From: Moraxella boevrei DSM 14165 | Lineage (GTDB): Bacteria; Pseudomonadota; Gammaproteobacteria; Pseudomonadales; Moraxellaceae | Direction: 5' to 3' | Length of the DNA stretch: 64,000 bases | NCBI RefSeq assembly: GCF_000379845.1 | Contig: NZ_KB903804.1 | Coordinates: 64,328-128,327, forward strand | Notes under the pieces: model-generated | Database searches by the model: none | The model's input: the letters and a program-made list of their open reading frames with translations, nothing else | Told to the model about the DNA's origin: nothing | Program-made: the position numbers and the translations under genes | Shown here: piece by piece, positions 18,432-26,194 of the stretch | Layout: the number at the start of each line of letters is the position of its first letter | Numbering within the stretch: the first letter of the stretch is position 1

Positions 18432-19205
18432 ATGCCAACCACCTTAATTTTATTTAACAAACCGTATGGTGTGTTAAGCCAATTTCGCCAAGATGACAAT
18501 AATAACTTTGCCACCTTAAGCGATTTTTTTTACCAAAGCCAATACAAAGATTTGCGAGTGGCAGGACGGCTTGATGCCACATCGGAAGGCTTATTATTGC
18601 TAACCAATAACGGGAAACTCAACCAACAACTCACCCACCCACCCAAAGCCAATCACGGCAAAAAATTGGCAAAAACCTATTGGGTGCAAGTAGACGGTTT
18701 GGCAAATGATAATCAAATCAACCAATTGCGTGAAGGTGTATCGTTAAGTGACGGCAAAACCCGACCTGCTATCGTGGAAAAACTGGACGAAAGTCAAGTC
18801 TTAGCAACCCTTTGGCAAGCCCCTGACAACATTGCCAAACGCAAAATCACCAACTGGCTCGCTATCAGCATTGTAGAAGGCAAAAACCGCCAAATCCGCC
18901 GAATGACTGCTCAGGTTGGTTTGCCATGTTTACGCTTAATCCGTGTCGCCCACGGTCATTTTTGCTTAAGTCAACATTTAAATAATTTACACAACTCCAA
19001 TTTATCCGCCCATTCGCTCGCAGTCGGTGAATTTGTTGAAATTTCACTGAGCGATACACAATTACAAAAGCTCGGCGTGTCACATCAACCCCCACGCCAA
19101 CGCCAAAATTTACAAAGACAAAGTTTGCACAAACAATCTTTCCAAAAACAACAACCTACAAAAAACCACAACCGATTTTCCCAAAAAAAATCCCCCAACC
19201 GTTAA
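18432..19205 (+). CDS. rluE: 23S rRNA pseudouridine synthase, RluE type
   Basis: RsuA/RluE-family enzyme expected to convert U2457 of 23S rRNA to pseudouridine. The 257-aa protein starts LILFNKPYGVLSQF, carries the catalytic AGRLDATSEGLLLLTN (44-59, Asp48) and 'GKNRQIRRMTAQVGLP'. Like RluE it lacks the S4 domain. The last 40 residues are a Gln/Lys/Arg-rich tail. The specific target follows from subfamily and is not visible in the sequence. Confidence 0.88.
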   Translation: MPTTLILFNKPYGVLSQFRQDDNNNFATLSDFFYQSQYKDLRVAGRLDATSEGLLLLTNNGKLNQQLTHPPKANHGKKLAKTYWVQVDGLANDNQINQLREGVSLSDGKTRPAIVEKLDESQVLATLWQAPDNIAKRKITNWLAISIVEGKNRQIRRMTAQVGLPCLRLIRVAHGHFCLSQHLNNLHNSNLSAHSLAVGEFVEISLSDTQLQKLGVSHQPPRQRQNLQRQSLHKQSFQKQQPTKNHNRFSQKKSPNR

Positions 19206-19215
19206 GGAAAAAATC

Positions 19216-19719
19216 ATGATTGCCCAATATTTGCTCGTTGACAACGACACCTTGCAACAACTGAAAAACTGCCCTGACAACACCCGTTTTGAACAGCTAG
19301 AAATCCTAACCCAACAAGCCGATGACAGCGAGTTGGTAGATTTGGGCAAATTATGGGACGTGCTACATTTTGTCTTAACAGGACAATCCGCCACCACGCC
19401 TGTGCCTGACAGTGCGTTAAGCGAATTTGTGGTCGGTGTAGAAACCTTTAGCGATGACGAAGACAGTGATTTTATCGCATTTTGTGAATGGTCGGCAGTG
19501 ATTGAGATTGCCGATGCGTTGGGGAAAGTGAACTTTAGCAAACGTTTGGAAAAAATGTTCATGAAAGACCTTCGCCAACAAAAAATCTTTCCAACTGGCA
19601 TTTGGCAAGGCAAAAAACAAGCATTGGACAAAGAATTATTGGCGTCTTTCCAAGAATTACGTGATTTGTATGACAAAGCAGTGGACACAGGAGCGAACGT
19701 GGTGGTAAGCATTTGTTAA
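19216..19719 (+). CDS. DUF1877 family protein (YfbM-like)
   Basis: A 167-aa acidic soluble protein that resembles DUF1877/YfbM proteins: 'LGKLWDVLHFVLTG' and a C-terminal 'LRDLYDKAVDTGANVVVSIC' with alternating Asp/Glu in the middle. It lies 10 bp after rluE with AAGGAAAAAATC before its ATG, so the two are probably one operon. The function of the family is unknown. Confidence 0.8.
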   Translation: MIAQYLLVDNDTLQQLKNCPDNTRFEQLEILTQQADDSELVDLGKLWDVLHFVLTGQSATTPVPDSALSEFVVGVETFSDDEDSDFIAFCEWSAVIEIADALGKVNFSKRLEKMFMKDLRQQKIFPTGIWQGKKQALDKELLASFQELRDLYDKAVDTGANVVVSIC

Positions 19720-19807
19720 AATTGCTTGTATCTAGGCTAAGAACGGCTTAAAATATGCCAAACTTATGCTAACATGATATCCAAATTGGGAATAAGGAAT
19801 AACAACA

Positions 19808-20140
19808 ATGCCAAAAACCAACAAACCCACGCAGAACATGATACCACTTCACATCAAAATCACCGAAGAAATGCACGATTTGTTAACTGAAGTTGCCAAA
19901 AAACACGGTTTTCCACGTATTCAAGGGCTTATTCGTTTGTATATTCGCCAAGGTTTGGACGCTGAAGATATCAATTATTCCTTGGCAAAAGACAGCCGTT
20001 TTTTGACAAAACTCAAACGTCAAGGCGTGAGCGATGACATTATCCAATCCGCTTTACATGAGCATGAAGACGATGTTTATCAAGATAAATCCATTGACTT
20101 TTGTCAAGCTCATGAATTATCTACTAAAATCGAGTATTAA
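19808..20140 (+). CDS. Possible ribbon-helix-helix protein, unknown function
   Basis: A 110-aa protein. Residues about 12-50 ('IPLHIKITEEMHDLL', then 'GLIRLYIRQGL') look like a beta-strand, helix, turn, helix unit of ribbon-helix-helix DNA-binding proteins. The remaining half is acidic and helical. ATAAGGAATAACAAC precedes the ATG. No toxin-like gene is adjacent, so an antitoxin role is not supported. It lies just upstream of tRNA-Ser. Assignment is tentative. Confidence 0.55.
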   Translation: MPKTNKPTQNMIPLHIKITEEMHDLLTEVAKKHGFPRIQGLIRLYIRQGLDAEDINYSLAKDSRFLTKLKRQGVSDDIIQSALHEHEDDVYQDKSIDFCQAHELSTKIEY

Positions 20141-20183
20141 AACAAATTTTTTGTCAAAAAATAAAATTTTTTATGAAAAATAC

Positions 20184-20211
20184 TTGCATTTAGCAAAAAA
20201 TTTAGTATAAT
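20184..20211 (+). promoter_or_regulatory. Promoter of tRNA-Ser
   Basis: TTGCAT at 20184-20189 and a perfect TATAAT at 20206-20211, 16 bp apart, in A/T-rich DNA. The tRNA begins 14 bp after the -10 box. Confidence 0.7.
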
Positions 20212-20225
20212 AGCCCACACAAAAC

Positions 20226-20316
20226 GGAAGCTTGGCAGAGCGGTTGAATGCACCGGTCTTGAAAACCGGCAAGGGTTTATAGCCCTTCGAGAGTTCGAAT
20301 CTCTCAGCTTCCGCCA
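20226..20316 (+). tRNA. tRNA-Ser (TGA)
   Basis: A 91-nt class II tRNA. Acceptor GGAAGCT pairs with AGCTTCC, anticodon loop CTTGAAA gives TGA, the long variable arm is paired (AAGGG...CCCTT), the T-loop is TTCGAAT, and G plus CCA are encoded. Confidence 0.97.
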
Positions 20317-20322
20317 TATTCT

Positions 20323-20358
20323 AAAACGTCTTAAACTTTAGCGGTTTAAGACGTTTTT
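20323..20358 (+). terminator. Terminator of tRNA-Ser
   Basis: AAAACGTCTTAAAC pairs perfectly with GTTTAAGACGTTTT across a 7-nt loop; T's follow. Confidence 0.85.
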
Positions 20359-20425
20359 TATTGGGTGAAATTTAAATCTTCAAATTTCAACATTTTTATG
20401 ACTTATTGATAATACAAAGTTTTTT

Positions 20426-21157
20426 ATGAATATTATTTTATTACCACCACAAGCCAATCAAGAAAAAAACCTAGAAAAAACATGTATTATCAATGATTTA
20501 AATACAATTTACCATATCAAAAATGTGTTAAAAGCCAATAGTGGCGATAGCCTAAAAATCGGTATTGAAAACGGCAATCTTGGCACGGCGACCGTTGCTG
20601 ATATCAGCCCAACTGAGCTTACATTAACAGCGATTGACTGTCAGAACCCACCACCAAACAAACTGCCCCTTAGCGTGGTTTTGGCACTGCCACGCCCCAA
20701 AGTGCTACGCCGATTGGTGCTAGACATGACGGCAATGGGGGTAAAACAGTTGATTTTGGTAAATAGTTATCGTACCGAAAAAAGTTATTGGCACTCACCT
20801 TTGTTAAGTAAAATTGATGATTATATCAAGGAAGGCTTACAGCAAGCCTGCGATACCATACCGATGCAAGTGCGTTGTTATCCACGGTTAAAGCCATTTG
20901 TGGAAGATGAATTTCAACCCCTATTTTCGCATCATCAGGCATTGATTGCTCATCCTTATGCCGATGCAAATTTTAGCGATATCGTGCATTATGCTCAAGA
21001 TACGGTGCTAGTGATTGGGGCGGAAGGCGGTTTTATTCCTTATGAAGTGGATTTGTTCGCTCGGCATGGTTGTACGCCTGTAAAGATTGGCGAGCGGATT
21101 TTGCGTACCGAAAATGCGGTTAGTATGCTGTGCGGTGGGTTTTTAATCAATCAATAA
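20426..21157 (+). CDS. rsmE: 16S rRNA m3U1498 methyltransferase
   Basis: SPOUT-family enzyme that methylates N3 of U1498 in the 30S decoding region. The 243-aa protein has an N-terminal PUA-like domain and a C-terminal trefoil knot with 'LALPRPKVLRRLVLDM', 'VIGAEGGFIPYEVDLF' and the SAM-binding 'GERILRTENAVSML'. The start ATG follows the tRNA-Ser terminator by 67 bp; no strong ribosome site is seen. Length is normal. Confidence 0.93.
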   Translation: MNIILLPPQANQEKNLEKTCIINDLNTIYHIKNVLKANSGDSLKIGIENGNLGTATVADISPTELTLTAIDCQNPPPNKLPLSVVLALPRPKVLRRLVLDMTAMGVKQLILVNSYRTEKSYWHSPLLSKIDDYIKEGLQQACDTIPMQVRCYPRLKPFVEDEFQPLFSHHQALIAHPYADANFSDIVHYAQDTVLVIGAEGGFIPYEVDLFARHGCTPVKIGERILRTENAVSMLCGGFLINQ

Positions 21158-21171
21158 CCTTAAACATTCAC

Positions 21172-22167
21172 TTAGGCATTTGGACTAGTAAAACTTAACA
21201 CTTGTTCAATATTGTTCGCATTGGTTTTTATCATTAATAATCTATCCAACCCCACCGCAATGCCACTACACGGCGGTAACGCATCACAGGCTTGTAGCAG
21301 ATTTTCATCAATCGGCATGACAGGCAAACCACGCTGTTGGCGTTCGGTATTGTCTTGCTCAAAACGTTGTCTTAGCAGTTTACTATCTGCCAATTCATCG
21401 TAGGCATTGGCGATTTCCAAGCCGTTGATATAGAGTTCAAAACGTTTGGCAACCAAATTACCGTCTTGGTCTTTAGCAGTTTTGGCAAGGGCGGACGTTG
21501 CCACAGGATAGTCAAAAATCAAAGTTGGTAAGGTTTTCCCCAAATGCGGTTCTACCAAATGGCTAAACAGTATGTCAAGCCAACCTTGATGGTCATCGCC
21601 CATATCCACAAAAATGCCGTTATCGTTGGCAATCGCTTTTAGGGTATCACAGCTGGCATTGAGCGGATGAATTTTAACATAATCCAAAAACGCATCCACA
21701 TAACGATAATGGTCAAACACCACAGGATAGCCAAGCACCACTGATACCAAGGCATTGAGCTCTTTTGCCAACGCATCAAGGCTAAAATGCGGACGATACC
21801 ATTCCAACATGGTAAACTCAATATTATGCCGAGTGCCGATTTCATTATCCCGAAACACCGAACAAATTTGATAAATCGGTACTTGCCACGTTGCTAATAA
21901 GCGTTTCATCGCAAATTCGGGCGATGTGTGCAAATAATAAGTGGTTGGTCGGTCAAATACAGTCAAATTTGACGAAACCGATTGTAAAAAAATGTCAGTA
22001 TTCCCCGCTTTTGACAACAGTGGCGTTTGTACTTCTAGCACGTCCCGCTCGGCAAAAAACTGGCGAATGGTATGATAAACATTTGCCCGTTGTCGTGCCA
22101 TTTCTAGCGTGCAGTTGGGTTGGTATTTAGCGGAACGATTAACAAAATCGGCGTTATTTTGGTTCAT
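21172..22167 (-). CDS. epmA: EF-P--(R)-beta-lysine ligase
   Basis: Lysyl-tRNA-synthetase-like enzyme (PoxA/GenX) that attaches (R)-beta-lysine to elongation factor P, helping ribosomes through polyproline. The 331-aa protein is a lone class II synthetase core: motif 2 'FRDNEIGTRHNIEFTMLEW' and motif 3 'GIAVGLDRLLM', without the anticodon-binding domain of LysS. The ATG at 22167 is preferred; a TTG three codons upstream is also open. It is convergent with rsmE. Confidence 0.93.
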   Translation of the reverse strand: MNQNNADFVNRSAKYQPNCTLEMARQRANVYHTIRQFFAERDVLEVQTPLLSKAGNTDIFLQSVSSNLTVFDRPTTYYLHTSPEFAMKRLLATWQVPIYQICSVFRDNEIGTRHNIEFTMLEWYRPHFSLDALAKELNALVSVVLGYPVVFDHYRYVDAFLDYVKIHPLNASCDTLKAIANDNGIFVDMGDDHQGWLDILFSHLVEPHLGKTLPTLIFDYPVATSALAKTAKDQDGNLVAKRFELYINGLEIANAYDELADSKLLRQRFEQDNTERQQRGLPVMPIDENLLQACDALPPCSGIAVGLDRLLMIKTNANNIEQVLSFTSPNA

Positions 22168-22274
22168 GGTTAGCAAAAAATCACAAAAAAGTCAGCAACA
22201 TGGTAAAAAGCAATCCGTATTTTAACAAAATTCATGCTATCATGGGAGAAATTTTTTCCTTGTCAAAAACAAGG

Positions 22275-22336
22275 GCGTTCGTGGTGTCAGAAACACTGTT
22301 TCTCAGCTTCGACAAGCTTAGGGTGAACGGCGTTCA
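22275..22336. repeat. Dispersed-type palindromic intergenic repeat
   Basis: The segment contains nested hairpins GAAAC-ACT-GTTTC and AGCTT-CGAC-AAGCT and ends CTTAGGGTGAACGG. The CAGCTTCGACAAGCTTAGGG core closely resembles an intergenic repeat (CTTCGACAAGCTCAGG type) that recurs in many bacterial genomes. Only one copy was noticed here. Confidence 0.5.
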
Positions 22337-22372
22337 TTATTACCTTAAATCCATCATAAATAGTAAACAATT

Positions 22373-23347
22373 ATGCACGAAATTGAACTCAAATTTTTAA
22401 TTCACACTCATCAACAAACCGCTTTGGCACAACAGTTACAAAACTTCGGTGCAAAAAGCCAACCGTTATCCGCTTATTATTTTGACACGTCCGAGCGATT
22501 ACTGGCAAAAAATGGCATTGCATTACGCATTCGTTTTGAGCAAAATCAATGGGTGCAAACCGTCAAAACGCAGGGCGATGGCATTGCCAAACGCCTAGAA
22601 ATCAACAAAATTTTACCAATATCTGCCACGCCTGCACAGATTAATCTGGCAACGTTATTGCCTGATTTGACGCTGATTGAACACGAAGCAATTATCGCTC
22701 AACTTGAGCAGATAATGCCAATTTCTGAACTAAATCAAAAACTTAGCATTCAATATTTTACCGATATTGAGCGGTTATCTTGCGTGCTTGTGCAAGGCGA
22801 GAGCCAGATTGAACTGGCGTATGACGTGGGCGTGGTCGGTACAGGCGAGCTTGCGACCCAACAATTTGCCATTCATGAGATTGAATTTGAGTTGTTAGAC
22901 GGCTTGCCGAGCGATTTGGTTGGGCTTGCCAAACGTTTTTGCCAAGCATATCAGTTGTATTTTTCTACGATTACCAAAGCCGAGCGTGGCAGTTTGTTGT
23001 TAAAACAGCAAACATTTCCGACTGCCAAAACTTTTGTTGCCATTAAAACAGCTGATTTTGATAAAAATGATAAAATAATTTTTATCAAAATTCAACAGTC
23101 TATTAATTTTATTTTACAAATATTATTGCCCAGTGTCACCGCCATTTGTTTGGGTGATAATGCCAAACAGCATCAAGATAACGTGCGATTATGCTTAGAA
23201 AATTTACAAGATATTTTTCATTATTTTTCACAAAATCCGACCAATCATTTGCAATCTATTCACAGCATTTGTTTGCAAGATTTGGTAGAAAGTCAGGCAT
23301 TTCAACTATTTATCTTAGATTTAATTGATTTTGCCCATTTGGATTAG
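22373..23347 (+). CDS. CYTH domain protein (YgiF-like inorganic triphosphatase)
   Basis: The N-terminus carries the family hallmark EIELKF (3-8), whose acidic and basic residues line a tunnel that binds triphosphates and metal. The 324-aa protein has the CYTH domain over about 1-200 ('SAYYFDTSERLLAKNGIALR', 'IELAYDVGVV', 'EIEFELLDG') and a shorter helical C-terminal part related to CHAD. This matches YgiF-type triphosphatases, though the CHAD half is short or degenerate. The natural substrate is not known. Confidence 0.82.
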   Translation: MHEIELKFLIHTHQQTALAQQLQNFGAKSQPLSAYYFDTSERLLAKNGIALRIRFEQNQWVQTVKTQGDGIAKRLEINKILPISATPAQINLATLLPDLTLIEHEAIIAQLEQIMPISELNQKLSIQYFTDIERLSCVLVQGESQIELAYDVGVVGTGELATQQFAIHEIEFELLDGLPSDLVGLAKRFCQAYQLYFSTITKAERGSLLLKQQTFPTAKTFVAIKTADFDKNDKIIFIKIQQSINFILQILLPSVTAICLGDNAKQHQDNVRLCLENLQDIFHYFSQNPTNHLQSIHSICLQDLVESQAFQLFILDLIDFAHLD

Positions 23348-23356
23348 TGAATAAAA

Positions 23357-23641
23357 TCAATCAGGTATATTCATGTTGTTATGATTATCCGTGGTTAAAC
23401 CATAATAAAAAATAAAAGTTGCCACCAAGCTAGACACACCAACAAAGGCAAGATCTAGCGGTTTTTTTAATGCCCAAAAATTTAACGCAATAAATACCAA
23501 CACCGACAACCCGAACACGCCTGCGGTCAAAGCGATACTTGTTTGTTTGGCAGGGCTTTTATCTTTAAAACGGTAATAACGTACCCCAAAACCGCCCACA
23601 TACGCCACCAAGCCCAATATTAACCATTCAATAAAACTCAT
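23357..23641 (-). CDS. Small three-helix membrane protein, unknown
   Basis: A 94-aa protein with three hydrophobic stretches (about 4-20, 34-58, 64-82), a KDKSPAKQ cytoplasmic-like loop and a polar Asn-rich C-terminus. The ATG follows CAGGAAAATTTCACA, a good ribosome site. It is convergent with the CYTH gene (9-bp gap). I do not recognise a family. Confidence 0.7.
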   Translation of the reverse strand: MSFIEWLILGLVAYVGGFGVRYYRFKDKSPAKQTSIALTAGVFGLSVLVFIALNFWALKKPLDLAFVGVSSLVATFIFYYGLTTDNHNNMNIPD

Positions 23642-23679
23642 TGTGAAATTTTCCTGTCATATTTTTTTAATTAAATTTA

Positions 23680-24189
23680 TTAAATTTGCGTTGTATTTTC
23701 GCATGCCACTTTATAAACGGTGTTACTGCCTTTGTAAATAAATCCCAAATAAGGACTGTCAAATTGTGGGTTTAAGTTAGCAAAACCGTCCGTGATTTTG
23801 GCTAATACCAACACACGGTCAGGACGTGCGATAACTTTTTCTAAATATTGGTTTTCATCGGCGTTGATGTCAAAATATTTTTGAATTTCTGGGCTGTTAT
23901 TGGCAACGACGTCCATCGGTGTTGGGGTGTCCCACGCTTGATTTGGGTCGTTAAAGGCACGCATTTGCATGGTATAGCGGTCACCTTCGTCGCTGATTTG
24001 GTGGTTGATTTTGATTTGGGCAGGTTCGTCATGACTGACGGTGTAACACCCTGCGAACACATCGGCTTGGCTATTTTGGCTTGGTTTGTTGGGTTGTTGA
24101 TTAGCTTGGTTACAAGCGGTCAATGTGCCAATAGCCAGAATATTAATTAACAAAAGTTTGGAAAAATTTTTCATAAACATATGTTTCAT
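23680..24189 (-). CDS. Putative lipoprotein, unknown
   Basis: The frame begins with three close in-frame ATGs (24189, 24180, 24174). The last gives MKNFSKLLLINILAIGTLTAC, a clear lipoprotein signal with lipobox LTAC. The mature part is a polar domain of about 140 aa after a Gln/Asn/Pro linker, with two Cys ('GCYTVSHDEP' and 'VACENTTQI') that could form a disulfide. No family recognised. It lies just upstream of the preceding small membrane protein on the same strand. Confidence 0.75.
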   Translation of the reverse strand: MKHMFMKNFSKLLLINILAIGTLTACNQANQQPNKPSQNSQADVFAGCYTVSHDEPAQIKINHQISDEGDRYTMQMRAFNDPNQAWDTPTPMDVVANNSPEIQKYFDINADENQYLEKVIARPDRVLVLAKITDGFANLNPQFDSPYLGFIYKGSNTVYKVACENTTQI

Positions 24190-24304
24190 AAATGGGATAA
24201 AATCTAAGGTTTCCTAAGGTTTTTTGCGGAACAAGGCGGTGTTGGCATGGATTTTTTGCCAATTTTTGCTTATACTAGCATTTTTTGACAAAAATTGGCA
24301 GAGT

Positions 24305-26089
24305 ATGGCACAACATTCTTTAAAACCCTTATCAAATCAAATACTTGCTTATACAGACGGTGCCTGTCGTGGCAACGGCACGACGGACAATGCTAAAGGC
24401 GGTTTTGGGGCGGTGCTGATTTTTCCTAGTGGCAAGCAACTGGACATTTGTGGCGGTGAGATTGGCACGACCAACAACCGCATGGAACTGCTCGGCGTGA
24501 TTGTGGCGTTGGAGAACAGTCCTGCCGATGTGCCAATCCAAATCTGGTCAGACTCTAGCTATGTGATAAAAGGTATCACTGAGTGGATAGACGGTTGGAA
24601 ACGCAAAAATTGGGCAAAGGTAAAAAACGTAGATTTGTGGCAACGCCTAGACCACGCACGTGAGCATCGGCAAATTGATTGGCAGTGGGTAAAAGGTCAT
24701 GCGGGACATGACGGCAACGAATACGCTGACCAACTTGCTAACCAAGGTATTGATAATTTACCACAAAAAAACTTTGAAAAAATCCTAAAAAATACGGCAA
24801 CAAATATGACAAATCAAGCAAATAATTTAGCAAACAACTTAGCAAACCAACAAAACGACCTCCAACATTTTGACAATGCACCGCCTTTTGAGCCGTTGCC
24901 TGATAGCTATTATCAAGCCCAATTTGAACACTATGAACAAAATCAAGACGATTTAAATGTCCAAGATATAGACAGCCAAGATGATTTTTTGTTAAATATG
25001 TTAGACGATGAGCCGTCAAATATTGAGACAAAAGCTGGAAACGAGTTTTCTAACAATAAAATTTTGACAAATTCAACTGAAAACAATCCGTCACCAACAA
25101 ATGATTTAGCAAACAACGATGAAAAACCGAAAAAAAAGAAAGCGGATAAAGACAATAAAGCCGATAAAAAAGGTAAAAACGACAAATCGGAAAAAGACGA
25201 CACTAGCGTAACATTTTTTGAGCCGTCTGCCCTAGCGGAGCGTTTTTATCCTTTTGTCAAAGACAATCATTTTATCGGCCAAGATGAAACGCTTATCGCA
25301 CAGCGACCTGAATTTGACGGCAATACTCAAACCTTTAATCCAACATTTGTGCCGTTATTACCAATTGCCAAACATCACGGTATGGCAAATCGTCAGTTGA
25401 TTTTGGACACAGAAACCACAGGTTTTGACGCCCAAGGTGATGACCGCATTGTGGAAGTGGGTGTTGTGGAATTGATTAATCGCAAATTTACAGGTGAAAA
25501 ACTGCACGTTTATATCAATCCATTGCGTAATATGGGTGAAGAGGTCATTCGGGTGCATGGTATTCACAGCGAATTTTTGGCGGATATGCCGACCTTTGAG
25601 CAAGTCGGAAAAAGTATTTATGACTTTTTGCAAGGAGCTGAGCTTATCGCTCATAATGCCAACTTTGACATAAGTTTTTTGCAAGCAGAATTTTGTCGTA
25701 TTGGTTTGGCGGATTTTGAACAGACGGTGAGCGTGGTGGACAGCCTTGCGATTGCCAAACAACTGTATGCAGGCCAGCGAAATACCCTTGATGCGTTGGT
25801 AAAGCGTTTGGACGTTGGCAAACAAGACCGTACCTTTCACGGGGCGTTACTGGATGCGGAGATTTTGGCGGAAGTTTATTTGGCGATGACAGGCGGTCAA
25901 GTATCGCTTGGCATTGATGATGGTGATATGGGCATTGGTGGCAATCATGAACACCAACGCTTTGACGGCGTGGCGGTGGGGCGATTTTTGGCAACTGCCG
26001 ATAGCGAAACCGCTCATCAAAACTGGCTCAATGCCTTAAAAGACCAACACCCCGCCTTGGCAGAAAACTGGCAACTCAATGATGCCTAA
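24305..26089 (+). CDS. Fused RNase HI and DNA polymerase III epsilon subunit
   Basis: A 594-aa two-enzyme protein. Residues about 10-152 are RNase HI (RnhA) with all four metal residues Asp18 (YTDGACRGNG), Glu61, Asp83 and Asp142 ('GNEYADQLANQG'). Residues about 362-540 are the DnaQ proofreading exonuclease with DTETTG (368-373), HNANFD (450-455), and FHGALLDAE (His512, Asp517), followed by QVSLGI, which resembles a sliding-clamp motif. Between them are about 210 Asn-, Asp- and Lys-rich residues, probably disordered. I start at ATG 24305; a TTG-led frame would add 27 hydrophobic residues. In relatives rnhA and dnaQ are adjacent separate genes. Confidence 0.9.
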   Translation: MAQHSLKPLSNQILAYTDGACRGNGTTDNAKGGFGAVLIFPSGKQLDICGGEIGTTNNRMELLGVIVALENSPADVPIQIWSDSSYVIKGITEWIDGWKRKNWAKVKNVDLWQRLDHAREHRQIDWQWVKGHAGHDGNEYADQLANQGIDNLPQKNFEKILKNTATNMTNQANNLANNLANQQNDLQHFDNAPPFEPLPDSYYQAQFEHYEQNQDDLNVQDIDSQDDFLLNMLDDEPSNIETKAGNEFSNNKILTNSTENNPSPTNDLANNDEKPKKKKADKDNKADKKGKNDKSEKDDTSVTFFEPSALAERFYPFVKDNHFIGQDETLIAQRPEFDGNTQTFNPTFVPLLPIAKHHGMANRQLILDTETTGFDAQGDDRIVEVGVVELINRKFTGEKLHVYINPLRNMGEEVIRVHGIHSEFLADMPTFEQVGKSIYDFLQGAELIAHNANFDISFLQAEFCRIGLADFEQTVSVVDSLAIAKQLYAGQRNTLDALVKRLDVGKQDRTFHGALLDAEILAEVYLAMTGGQVSLGIDDGDMGIGGNHEHQRFDGVAVGRFLATADSETAHQNWLNALKDQHPALAENWQLNDA

Positions 26090-26194
26090 CGCCATTTAGG
26101 CAAATAATTTATCAAATTAACCGATTGTCATAGACAATTATTGACAAACATTTTACAATAGCAACATTTATCCGATTTTATTAGGAACACTTTG

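Noticed and set aside
25100..25230. Lys/Asp repeats in the RNase HI-DnaQ linker as a CRISPR-like or tandem repeat
   Set aside because: The repeats are short codon-level repeats of a charged linker; no CRISPR array is present anywhere in the window.
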